Below, one piece after another: positions 1-12,000 of a stretch of DNA of 64,000 nucleotides. The stretch is from NCBI RefSeq assembly GCF_009870125.1, contig NC_046681.1, positions 26,248,001 to 26,312,000 on the forward strand, read 5' to 3'. A program made the translations under genes and the position numbers. Under the pieces are notes generated by a model that had not been told where the DNA came from, made no database searches, and worked only from the letters and a program-made list of their open reading frames with translations. The first letter of the stretch is position 1; each line of letters begins with the position of its first letter. Origin of the DNA: Drosophila pseudoobscura (taxonomy: Eukaryota > Arthropoda > Insecta > Diptera > Drosophilidae).

Positions 1-62
1 ACAAGACGTTGACCCAAACACACACAAATAAATATATGTATACCAGACACCTACAAACCACC

Positions 63-102
63 GACTGACTGACTGACTGACTGACTGACTGACTGACTGA
101 CC
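63..102. repeat. GACT tetranucleotide microsatellite
   Basis: About ten uninterrupted GACT units. Confidence 0.95.
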
Positions 103-871
103 CAAATCCCCAGCCAACACCTGGGCCAAATATCGGCGAAGGGATTGAAACAACAGCTGTGCAAATATTTGATCTGGCTGCCGGCCTGGTTCAGTGCTGC
201 TCAAACCGTGACAGGTGCAAATTGTTGAACTTCCCTTGCAGGACGCGTGGCGTGTCTGTCGCCCCTTAGCACCTGTACTAGGTCACACAGACCCTTCAGG
301 TCTTCAGTTCCCCAGGTCCTCAGGTCCTGCTTTTGTTGTGCCCCACTATATGCGCGTTTGTATCTGTGTATATTGTGTTGTTGGCCCCATTTTTTGTTTT
401 TTTTTTCTTGTCTAAGTTTTATTGGTCTGCGTCTGAGTTAAGTCTGAATTTTGCCGTATCTGCTGTTGTTTTTGGGGAGTTTTTCCATGTTTTGTCCTTG
501 AAGTATCCTCAGCGACAGGGACGACGGCGTCCAACGGTGGCTGCGGCCTTATAAATCTTCTTTTGGACAAAATGGCGCAGAGCACGTGGAGTGGTATATG
601 GGTGTGTATCTATGTGTGTGTGTGTGTGCCTTTGTTTAGATATGTATCTGTGCGTCTGCTCGTATCTCTGCTTATGTGTGTGCGTCTTCGGTCTTTGTCT
701 GTGGCAAAAGGGAAATAAATTATTTTCCGGTTGGACTATCAGCGCAACGTAACTTTATTTTGTCTTTTCACTTTTGTTTTGCTTTAGCCGTGTTTGCCAA
801 CTAATTGTCTTGTCCCCGACACCACCCCCGGCCCCCGGCCCCCCGCCACCCTCCAGCTGCTGTGTACCTCA

Positions 872-1006
872 TTATACCCTTAAAGAGAGGGGTACTAGGA
901 CTTGGTTCAGACTTTGGTATAGAAGTGCAGAAGATATAGAAGATGTAATCGGAGTGCCTTGAGCAAAAGATGTATCATATAGGACTCTATCCCTCTGCCA
1001 GGGTAT
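872..1006 (+). mobile_element. Short DINE-1/INE-1-like remnant
   Basis: Begins TTATACCCTTAAAGAGAGGG and ends CCCTCTGCCAGGGTATCAA. These resemble the termini of DINE-1 elements (TTATACCCTTGCAGAGGGTA). The middle is diverged and short, so this is a deletion remnant. Confidence 0.5.
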
Positions 1007-3063
1007 CAACGCCTGCGGCCCCTCCCTCCCCTTTCTCATATTGCTTTAAATTTGCTCAACAATTTATGAGCATTGCGGCTAAGACACAGGCAAGAGAACA
1101 GCCAAAGAACAAAAGCAACAAAAAATAACAGAATAAAATAAATGAAACAAAAAAAAAATGCTGAAAAAAAAACGAGAGAAAAAAGCGAGATGAAAAAAAC
1201 AGAATCTGCCATCGTTTGTCGCGGCATAAATAAAATTAATTATTCAGGCAAAAAGGCAACGGCTTTGGCTTTGGCTATGGCTATGGCCGTGGCCAAGGCG
1301 AGATGGCCAAATGGCCAACTGGCAAAGTCCACAAAAGCCAAGCCAACGCGAAAACCAAAGCCATAAAAGTCAAGCGGCAACAACAGCAAAAACGAATTGA
1401 AATTTAAGTACCCGCCACGCCCGAAGGCAAAAGTCGCAGCTTTAAAAATATATTACCCGATTTCTGGGCTAAGCAATTATTGCTCCAAAATGAAAATATA
1501 CATTTGAAAAGAGTTTAGGCTTAAAGTTTTCATTGTTCCTTGAGTAAAGACCTGCCAATGATCATGATCCGAAGCAATGGAGTGGAATCGTTCGGGCTTT
1601 AGTTTTCCGAGAATCATCGAGAAAAGGGATAAGATTTCCCAGAAAAGTAACCTTAGATCCTTGGTAGAAAGAACTGGAGAGAGAACAAATTCCAATCAGG
1701 GCTTAAGCTTTCGTCTGTGCATTAATCATTCACTTGGGGCTGTCTTCCCTTCCCTTTGCTTTGCTTTCTTTTTTGGTGGGGATAGCACCTCCCACAGCAA
1801 TTACTTGGCATAAATCCCTTTTTTCCACCTTCCCTGCTAATGTCTTAACAAAACAGGAGAGTAAATCGGAGGAAAGCAAAGGAAAGCGAAGCCAAACAAC
1901 AGTTAACCTTTACCCCCCTGCCCCTCTTGCCGTGCAGTCCGCTCGAGGAAGGAAAAATTAATTAAGCACGCTTTAAATTTGATTTCATTTGTTTTTGCCC
2001 AGTTTCGGCGGGTGGGGGGTGGGGGGGAGGGAGGTCTGTGTGGGGTCTGCCTGCATCTGTTGTCCTGCCCTCGCCCCCTCTTGGAGGGCAGTAGCTGCTC
2101 ATTGCCTTGGTCATTCGTCTTCCATTTCGTGTTTTAATGAGCTTCATGCGCCACACGCTGATTTCGCTTTCTCGTGCTCTTCCGTTCCACACTTTGTTTC
2201 GCTTTTGGCTTGTTATTATTATTGTTGCTTCCTTTCGCCCTCTCCCCCTCACACTTACTCTCTCTCTCCCTCTTTCTCCTTCCCCCTAGTCTTTTTTGTT
2301 TAATTGCTATACACTTGCAAAGGGTGGCATAATTTTTGCAAAACAGCCTTGAAACTTTTGAGTTCCTATAATCTTTGGCCGAGTGGATAGCGTCTTTATT
2401 TCTACCTACCTATAGAAAATATAACCTAAATTAAACAAATATATAATCTAAGGGTTTTACAGAACCTTTTCTTCAGCTCTAGACCACTCTTCATGGAACT
2501 CTTTAGGAACAAAGCCTTGGAAATATTTTATTATATTTTATCAAACCCGGTAACCATTGTTATCCATATATTGGCTTTACTAGAAAGCATCGGTCTTCTA
2601 ATAATTAAAACCGAACACTTTTTAACAAAATGCAATCTAAATCGATCTAATTTTGGTGTCATATAAGCTCTAAGGCTCTTAAGAAGTTGTCTAGATTGTA
2701 GGAAATATGATCATACTCCACATAATCGCTTCCATCGTTTGATCTCATTGAATCGATGGATCTTTTGGCATAAATCTGCTTTAAGTGCCTAAAAGGGTAT
2801 CTAAATCGTCGCACTCCTAGGCTTCTAGGGGTTTTATTCCTCTCTCTGGGTCTCCCACTGGCAAATTGCAAATTGCGGGTTAGCATTTCTTAATGTCAAT
2901 GCCATTTTGCAGAGCAATGCTTCGCCAGAGCAAGAATAATGAGCAGCAGAAAGAGAAGTAACAGTCCGAAAGGGAGAGAGGGGCAGGGGGAGTGGCGGAG
3001 GGGGAGCAGAACCAAATTGGCGAACTCTCAGTTGAACCGAACCCCGGAGGGGCAGCACCCTCT

Positions 3064-3082
3064 CCCCCCCCCCCCCCCCCCC
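3064..3082. repeat. Poly-C tract
   Basis: About 19 consecutive C residues, followed at 3112-3175 by a T-rich stretch. Confidence 0.9.
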
Positions 3083-6000
3083 AGCCAGACGAAACCAGAA
3101 CAACGAAATTTTCTTCTTTTCTTCTTTTATTTTTTTTTGGTTTTTTTGTTTTTTTTTTGTTTTTGTTTTTGCTTAAGTGTGCAAGTTAATTGAATTGGGG
3201 CTTGTGCGTGGGGTGGACAGTGGGGACTACACTTGCTGCTAATTGTTAATGGCTGATGGGAGGAGCAGGGGGGTGGAGCCCTGCATGCATTTATGGTAAT
3301 GTCGAACACAGCGGGTGGGGTGGGGGGGTGCCTGTTATGAGGCGAATTGAAGTGCGGATCAGGGCCGAAAGTGCAACAAATTGAAAGTGTTAACGATTGT
3401 GGCTAGAAATGGTAATGGGGCAGGGGAGCGGGCGGGGCGATAGCGACGCCAGTTAGTGGAATAATTAAGCGTGTTGATTAAATAGGGCTATAAAAATGGA
3501 GAGGAGAAAGGAAAGAGTGGAGGAGTCAAGGAAAGTTTCGCCATGATGATTGTATGGAAATAGTTGGATAGTTCAGAAATTTCAATGGGTTTTTGAAGTG
3601 TTAAATGATTATTTTTTGCTTATAAGCAGCCTCCGTTTGAGTGTTTAATTCTTAAGAATTTTAGTGATTTTAATAAAGTATTAAAGTACTTTTCCTGCCA
3701 TAACATATCAAATGCCTCTCCACACGGGCATCAGTTGTGTAATTTTGCTTCCTTCACTTGGAAAAACATAATTAAACGACTCTAATCCAATCAGTTTCTG
3801 ACTGGCTAAACAGAGCCAAGTAAGTAGCCCCCCTTTTTCCCCCACCTTTGGCGCATCTTCCCTCTTTCACCGACCATCTAAATATCTCACTAATCGGTAT
3901 AAATCCTGTAACTAAACCGAAAATACCCGTCATTAACTTGGCTCGCCCACCTGATACATTATGCACCTGATACTGCCACAGAGCCACGAGACCTCAGAGC
4001 CGTTCATGCCTTCAGACATTAATTTAAAGCCCTCTCTTCTTTTGCTGTCCTTTCCCTGCCCGCCTCTTGCCCCGCACTGAAGCGACAAAACCAATAAAGC
4101 AAATGCTGAATAACAGCCTTCGCCCCCCTTTTTGGGTGGTGTCAGAGGGCATGGTTTATCGCTCAGACAACGCGCAATTTTTCGTTTTAATAACAATATT
4201 TACTCATCATAAAGTATAAATGAAGGCATAATGTGTTGACGTGATATATATACAGATATCCGCATGTATTTATGTCTGTATCTGCATCTGTGGCTGTAGC
4301 TGTATCTGTATCTGTGCGATATGATGAGAGTAACGCTTACGAGCGGCGGAGGCCAGCCCCATGGGGGGGGCGTTGACGAAAAATTTCACGACTGTTTCAA
4401 CATTTTTCCGGTTTCAAGGTTTTTCATGCCCTTGGAAAAGGGGTAGAACGACTTTGGAGAGGGGTTTGCAGGGCAAAGATCCTTAAAGATTCGAGTAACG
4501 GACTTTGTATCTCAATAAAGTCTTATCGGAATGAACAAGGGATCTGTTAATCGGAAGAGTATTTCAACCTTCGGCTCTGGAATCTTTCTTATCTTTGGTA
4601 TTTCCTTTTTTTTGGTGCCGGGACCCATTTGTGTCGTTGTCTATGAGGACGTCACTTCGGTTGACACACAAAATGACAATATTTACCGGGGGAAGATGGA
4701 GAATTTGGGCGCACGAAGGGGGCTACTGGGTGCGGAAAATATTGGAAATTCAAATAAACAGAGAGGAGGCGCGAAAACAGCAGCCGATGCCGATCCCCCA
4801 CCAAGCCCCACAATCAACAAAACGTGCGACACGTGCAGACTGTCAAATGGCGCTGGATGGCGCCACCCCAGCCCGTAACCGGGGGAAAGTCAAATACCCA
4901 TTCCCAATCCCTCAGACAGTTGCCGCCCCTCCAGCCAGCCTCCCCCTCCAACAGCCACTGCCATCTACCACGCCCTCCCTCCGACAGCCTCCAGCAGCAG
5001 GGTCCCCCCCTTGCGGCCCGCCCGCCCATCAATCAATGGGTCTTAGTCGATTTCTGTTGGCAACGTTTAACGGGGCGTATGCGCAATTAATGCGATTTGT
5101 TCGCAGGAGAGAGAGAGAAAGAGAGAGAACACTTTAACACTCGAGGAATTTGTTGTACGAAAAGCTAAGAAACGAGAGCTTTCCATTGAAGAACTCGTGA
5201 ATTTTCTGCTCTAATTGCATTTTGCGAAAGTTGTATTTAAAGCTGCAAAAGTCGCCATAATTATCGAGATAATTGCGCACGCATCGTTAATTGGAGTCGA
5301 ATAAATGGTGGACGGGGGGGGGAGATGAGCGGAAAATGTGAGATAAGTGAGGAAAAGTGTCGATTATAATGAGCCAACTAACCGCAAATTGGTCTAGATT
5401 TGGTCGGTAATTATCAAGAACAAAAGAGGGGCAACCCAACGAGCGAAAAGAAAGAACAGGAGACGCCCATTGGGAGGCCCCACAAATCATCATTGGGCCT
5501 GTCAATGTCCCCAAAAAGTAAACATAAATCATCGCCACAGCAAATCGAAAGTTTATTCAACTCTAAACGAAAGTGAATATGAATATGAATGTGAATGTGA
5601 ATACGAATAAGTGTTTCGGCTATGGTGATGTATATTATAACAAATGTCCGATTAAATCAACATCAATAACTCACTTATGTCACTCGAAACCAAAACCGCA
5701 GAGCACCCAAATCCCCTCCCCTTCCTCCGACGATTTCCCGGGCAGAACAGAACAAAGTTAACCGAATTGTTATTAATTTTATAGACATTTGGTGCGTGTT
5801 TTGCGTGTGCGTGTCGGAACTCATAGGAACCTGCCAGACAACAGCTCTCTGAGGTGGTGCCCCTGACCTCAGACGCGGTCTCTAGACAATGACTAAGTGA
5901 GGAGTGGATGACAGACAGGCAGGAGGCAGCGTCGTCTGGAGGACGGGAGGCCTGTGAGGCAACAATGCGTAACAAAACAGGAAAGCAATAACAATTTGCA

Positions 6001-7386
6001 ATTAGCCTAAACGCGTGGGGGACGCAACTTTATTTTCGACACTGTGATAGTAAGCCAGTGGGGGTGTTTGGGGGGTGTTTGGGGGCGGACAAGGTCAAGG
6101 CATCAGCGCAGAAAATTAAAGTGGAAGATGATGATCTGCCTGCCAGCGAGGGCTAACGTGGGAGTCTATAGAGAAACCGAAAGGGAAGGACTTATAAAGG
6201 AAGAGATACAGCTAAAAATGAAGCACATTCGGCGCTAGGATTAGGCAGAAGATCCATGCCAACGATCTACTGAAGGGGAAGTATTATACGAAACTTTAAC
6301 CCGTTCAATTTCAACTCGAAACTTGCCCCAAAAATATATATCTTCTGCCCGACTTACGCTTTCCGCCAGTCCCAGCCATGACTCTTCCCGCAGACCTTTC
6401 CCCAGAGCAGGCCGTCGCTTCTTAAGCAGTTTAGCATTAATTAAGTTTGAGTTGAAGTCGCAGACATTTGCCTGTGGAGGGGGGTAGGGGGTCTGTCTGC
6501 TTGCCAAGTGATAAGCTGAACCAGCCCACGTCCTAAACCAAAGGGGAGCTGAAAGTCTCGCCTAACTAATTGCTGCCTTTTAACACTTGGCCAAATGCGC
6601 TGCTGCCTCGGTGTGCATTTCCTGGCCAGAGCCAGACAGAGGCCCCCCCCCCCTCCAGCCCTTAGCTGGATGATTAACTACATCAGGCATTGGTCTAAAG
6701 TGCAGAGCTACAGGAACTAAGGGAACTACGAGAACTGAGGGAACTAAGGTGGTGTTTGCTTTTATCAGCCATCATCAGTTTTTTGCTTTGTCGCGTTATG
6801 CGTCAGCGCACTAAACCAACATTTTTACACCTAAGAGCAGATAAAGAGCAGAGCGGGGCAGAGCGGAGCAGGGCAATGGCAAAGTACGGTACGGCTGACT
6901 GGCTGGCGGACAGCATTTAACAGTTGATTAGACCACGTACCCTCGTGGAGGAGGGATGTGGCAGCCCCCGCCTCAGTAGAGAGTGGGGATGGTACGTCTG
7001 CCGCTCGCATTTTCGGCCTGAATGGACGCGAGACATGGCTAAGCGTATTACCAGGCCGCATTACCGTTAAGTTTACAGTTTAACTATAAAAGCGACTGCG
7101 AGGGCCGGAGAACGAAGGCGCCCCCCCACGATCCATTAGCCGATATTACGCATACGCCGCGTGGTGTCCATAAAAAATGCAACGCTGCATTTTTTAGCAA
7201 ACAGAACACAGGAACAACAACCTACATAAAATTCTAGAAAAATGCTGAAAAAAAATAATAGAAATGCGAAAGTAGCCGCCAGAGCAGGGCAGAGGCAGGG
7301 CAGGGCAGGGCAGGAGGGGGCACGGGCAGGGCAACATTCTTTTTACGTGCCGGGGCATGCAAAGTGCAAAGCTGCCAACTGCATCT

Positions 7387-7437
<51 letters not shown>
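7387..7437. repeat. ATG trinucleotide microsatellite
   Basis: Seventeen perfect ATG units. The poly-Met, poly-Asp and poly-His frames over it are artefacts of the repeat. Confidence 0.95.
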
Positions 7438-7438
<1 letters not shown>

Positions 7439-8673
7439 CGGCAATGGAGGCGCCTCGGCAAAGCGCAGCTGGTTTCCCAGCATTTGAGCCCCCCCATCCA
7501 TCCATATTGATGGGCAAACACGGAATGCATTTTATGATGAACACGAAAATTCATGAATTGCTCTCGCTTTGTTTTTTTGGGGGCAAAAACACAGATATCT
7601 ACATATTTATGGCCATACATTTTTGGCCATACGAAAATGCACGAATGTGAAAGAGAATAATTTAAAATTTAAGAAGATTTTGTATCTGCAATATTTTCAT
7701 TCAATTAATGTTGTTGGGGGCTTCAATCAAATCTAATTTGAGATTATTTATTTCAATTGAATGGCTTTTGTGCCCCCAAATGATACGCTAATCTCGACCA
7801 GACATCTCCTGTTAACAAATCGCCGGGGAAGTCCACCAAATGATTGCTCATTCTTCGTGGAGTGCTCCTTTTTGTTGGCTTTTAGTCGTCGCAATGCAGC
7901 CAAAAGGCTGGAAGGCTGGCAGGCTGGCAGGCTGGAAGGAAGGAAGGAAGGAAGAGAAATGGAATTGAAAAGCAATACAAATCCACAAATCAAAATATAT
8001 CTGAAATGTTTGAAGGGGAAATGTTCGTGGGGCGAGGGGTAGGGGGGTTCGACTTATGGGGCGGCTTGCTGTCGTTTATTCTGTGGCAATGACATGCGAC
8101 AAAGTTGCAGCTGAAATGGATCCATAGATGGAAAAGGGAAATGGAAGCCCCCTACCCATCCCCTGCCTCTATGGCTCCCCTTTCGCTGTATCTAATGACA
8201 GTAGCAGAAACCAGAAACAGAACAGATCCCAGACAATGCAAGACGAAGCTCTGAGGCGGCTCTGAGGCCAGTGCCAAGAACCCCGACAACTTTAGCTCCC
8301 TTTGTCGTTTGTTCACCCTGCTCTGCCCCGCCCCTCTTGCCCTCTTGCCCTGTGCCTCTTGGCCAAAAGCTGCCAAAAAATGTTTGCTCTAGAGATTTCT
8401 ACACATTTATTAAAGAGAAATGGAGAGAGAGAGAGAGATGAGGACAATGCAGGCAGCCTATGGCTGGGGGGTACGGGGCGTATGGGTTGGATATTAATCA
8501 TCGGGCAGACTTAAATTGCAAATGAAATCGGAATTGGGCAACGGTGCGTATGCGTATCGTAGTGGAGTAGTTCGAGAGGCGGAGAGGCGGAGATGCGGAG
8601 AGGGAGATGTGGAGAGTGCCACAGGGGTGAGGGAAATTGGCAGACTCTGTCAAGCATTTTGTTGGCTGCAGCA

Positions 8674-8705
8674 AACACACACACACACACACACATACAC
8701 ACATT
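8674..8705. repeat. CA dinucleotide microsatellite
   Basis: CACACA tract with one T interruption near its 3' end. Confidence 0.9.
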
Positions 8706-9092
8706 TCCATATACATATACACAGAGATCCAGAGTCAGAGCAAAAGAGAGATATCCATTAAACAAACACAGTGAAATCGCCGCTGACATAAAGCAGCCAT
8801 GACTGTCCCCGTTCCCGTTCCCGTTCCCCCAGCCATCCCGTTCCCAGCCATGTCCTGGCCATGTCCTGGCGTTGTCTCTGTCTCGATGTCGCCTCGCTGG
8901 CGCCAACTGTCGACTGCTTTAGCATTTGCCTTCAAGCTTTACATACACCACGCCACACCACACCACACACACATATGAATATATATATACTATATCTGTA
9001 TCTGTATCTGTTTCTGTATCATCAGCATATTGCCATTTGTTGAAGCATTCTTTAAATAATTTTATCCACCATCACTCTTGTGCTCTTTGCAG

Positions 9093-12000
9093 GTCCCGCA
9101 ACCGTTCAAATGGTTTCCCAGAGTCGACCGCCGCCACCGATGACGGTGCCCGTCCAGGTGCCGCAGTACGTCAGCGAGAACGGGACTGTGACCCACGTGA
9201 TGCTGTCGCCGCAGCAGTACCAACAGCTCCATCCCGGACAGGGACACCTCCATCCACAGCCATTTGTAAGTACCACCCACAGCCACACCCACTAGAGTTA
9301 GCCTTTAAGTGTAATTAACTTGTGGTTTATCGCATGAAAAGAGTACAGAAATCTAGGCTTTAAACAAACTAGTTCTGGGACCATTGGGCTCTGTATAATT
9401 GATTGGTTTTCTATGCTTCCATTGACCCCATTTTGCTCCTGTTTAAATGAAAGTATTTATTTAATGAATACACATCGATAAGCATCAGCTGGCTTCATAA
9501 ATTTTCATGAACTTTCCGAAGCTGTGTTCATAAATTCTGTTTAAAATTGATTATAATTTATGAACGCACCTTCATACATTTTCAATGACTGGCAACAGAA
9601 GTTTCGCAACTTTCTGGAGATTTTTGTAAGCTATTCAAAAATTCAATTCAATAATTGCCGTTGTTCAAACAAAGCAACTTTTAAGTACAAGTATTTCAAA
9701 GAAGAATGAAATTTTGTTCTCATTGCCAGGGGATTATTTAAAGAACTATTCAGAGTGCCCATTCAATACTTTGTTTCGTGCCACAGGCGGTCTGGTATAT
9801 TTCAAATTTTGATAAATGAAAAATGTAGGCTGTAAGAGATACATTGTTTCTTTGGCAGCCCATCAAAATGTGCGATATATTGGCTATCTGTCCCCGTTTC
9901 GATTGGCAATTGATTCCCCGACTTTCCGACTTTCCGACTTTCCGACTTCCCGACGGCCCAGGGCAGCTTATCAATTGATTTACAGCTAATTGAGCGAACA
10001 ATATTGCAATCAGCGAATCCGCATGCGAATGCGAATGCAACAACAATTATTCCCCGATGCTAATTCGATTTTCAAGTGAAATTTTCATGGGGGCGAGCCG
10101 AGAGTCGTCGTCGTCGTCTGGTAATATAATTTATTGTGCACCGGATCGGATCCGGGTAAAGTTGTTCCTAGAAAACAATTCAATTGCATGGGCCCGATAC
10201 AAAAGGAGGAGACTCTGTGTTTATGCCAGAACAGAACCCAGCAAAACAATGGAAACAGAACGCCCCGCAAATGACGGACGGACGATCTAAAATGGCTAAA
10301 CTTTTAGCTAAATGCCAATTACAAAATGCAACAACTATTAATATAAAGTTTAAGCAAAACAAAAACACAAAAATGAAATGGAAATGGAAGTGGAAAAACA
10401 GCTGGCAAGCTGTCGGCCGACGACGCTTTGCATCTATAATTTATTTATTTATTGGTTAGTTAGTTTATAAACTGCAATTTCGCTTTGTTTGCCTACCGTG
10501 CTCCCACATCTACGAGTATTGTGTTTGTGTTTTCGTTTGCGTTTTGGTGTTGTGTTTGCCTTTCTCCATAAGCATTTGCACTGACTAACTCTGACTCGGG
10601 CAGAGCCCCCCGGGGCGGCGGGGGGGAAAAGCGTGAAAATTGCATAACTAATTAGCTGCTCGCATTAGTCCAATTGCGGCCCAGTGAGTGAGTCACCCAT
10701 TTGTGCTCTCCGGCAAATATTTGAATATGCAGTGCCACAAAAAATGCACTCACCGCCTGCTCTGCCGCTCGTTTCGCAATCTGTCATTTAGGCGTGAGCT
10801 TTGACAATCATTCGACCGGGGGGGGGGGGCCTACGAAGATGTTTGCTTTGAATGCTAATTGCCGGTTGGGGCTGGGGTGGGGTACGTGGCCGGAGGGGCC
10901 AAGCCGAACAAAGTTTGTTGTTTGCCCAGGGTTCATTTCAAAACAAAGTTCAAAGTGGCTTCAAGTTTCTTAGAAAACTGTATATATTATTGGGGTTTTA
11001 TGTGCCTTTTTTTTAAATATATTTCTTCGAATTTTATGGCTACCAGGGGCTTTTTATCCAAGCAAAATCTACCAAAACCCAAAGACCCTATGATCCAATA
11101 TGTTTAAACATTTTGCAGTATTTTTTTCCACATTTCTCTGAAACAATTATCCCGGAAAATGTAAACGTTTTCAATAATAGACAAATTACATTGCAGTTCC
11201 TCTTGAAATGTTACAAATTGCTGGCATTTCAAATCATCGTTAAATTTAGCTTTATTATATGTAGTTTTGCCTCCATTAGCATTACCATTCGGAACTAGTT
11301 CGGCTCCCATGAGATCGGCGGCATCAGAGGCACATGCATTCCATTCAAATTGGCTCGCTAATTTGCAAAAAAAAAAAAAAAAACAAGAAAAAAGAAAATA
11401 AAAGATGGTTGTTAACCAAAGCAGATGAGCGTTACCCATTCACATCACGTTTCGGACCACTCCTGCCTCTGCCACTGCCTCTGCCACTGCCACTGCGGTC
11501 CACTTATGTCTAATAATTTAATAATAACAATTTCATTGTACAACATAAACATTCCCATCATTTCTTTTATGTGCAGAAAGTTGTTAACAGAATTTTGATT
11601 GAAATATTTTCCATTTCCATTGCGGAAAAACGAGAGAGATGATGCTTGAATAGAGAGGGAATAGAGAGGCTCTGATAATTCTACGAGTTCGTGACTCGGC
11701 CCGCAGTCTCTAAATTGGCATTCCGGTTCTGGCTTAGCGCCTAGCGCAATTTAAATTCTATTACCCAACGCTGCTCTCCCTCTCCCTCAACCAACCCCAA
11801 CCCCACCCCCCACCTGTACCGCCTGACGTTATTTATTATAATATTATCAATCTCTCAATTAAAAAAGATATTAATTGCATTCAGTGGATTATATAATTTG
11901 CAATGATTACCCGCTTTCCGCTTTCCGGTTATGCTCTGAAGCAATCGTTGACACTTTTGGGTTGATTTATATTATTTGAGCAGAAAAATCAAACAGTAAC

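Larger units (their letters stand above)
1..9092 (+). other. mtgo 5' intron sequence (no exon recognised)
   Basis: No coding exon is evident on either strand. All open frames are short and made of low-complexity or simple-repeat translation. The stretch holds many microsatellites and homopolymers: GACT at 63-102, TG near 612-630, poly-C at 3064-3082, ATG x17 at 7387-7437, GGAA near 7936-7955 and CA at 8674-8705. It also holds a DINE-1-like remnant at 872-1006. Because the exon at 9093 starts in phase 1, an upstream mtgo exon must exist either here (missed) or beyond the window. Enhancers are likely in an intron this long, but none can be named. Confidence 0.6.

Noticed and set aside
4595..5137. 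180-codon open frame in the mtgo intron
   Set aside because: No start context, no recognised domain, Pro/Gln-rich 3' part, and ends in a GA repeat. Likely chance.
7194..7620. Open frames with poly-Ile, poly-His, poly-Asp or poly-Met
   Set aside because: All are translations of the ATG microsatellite at 7387-7437.
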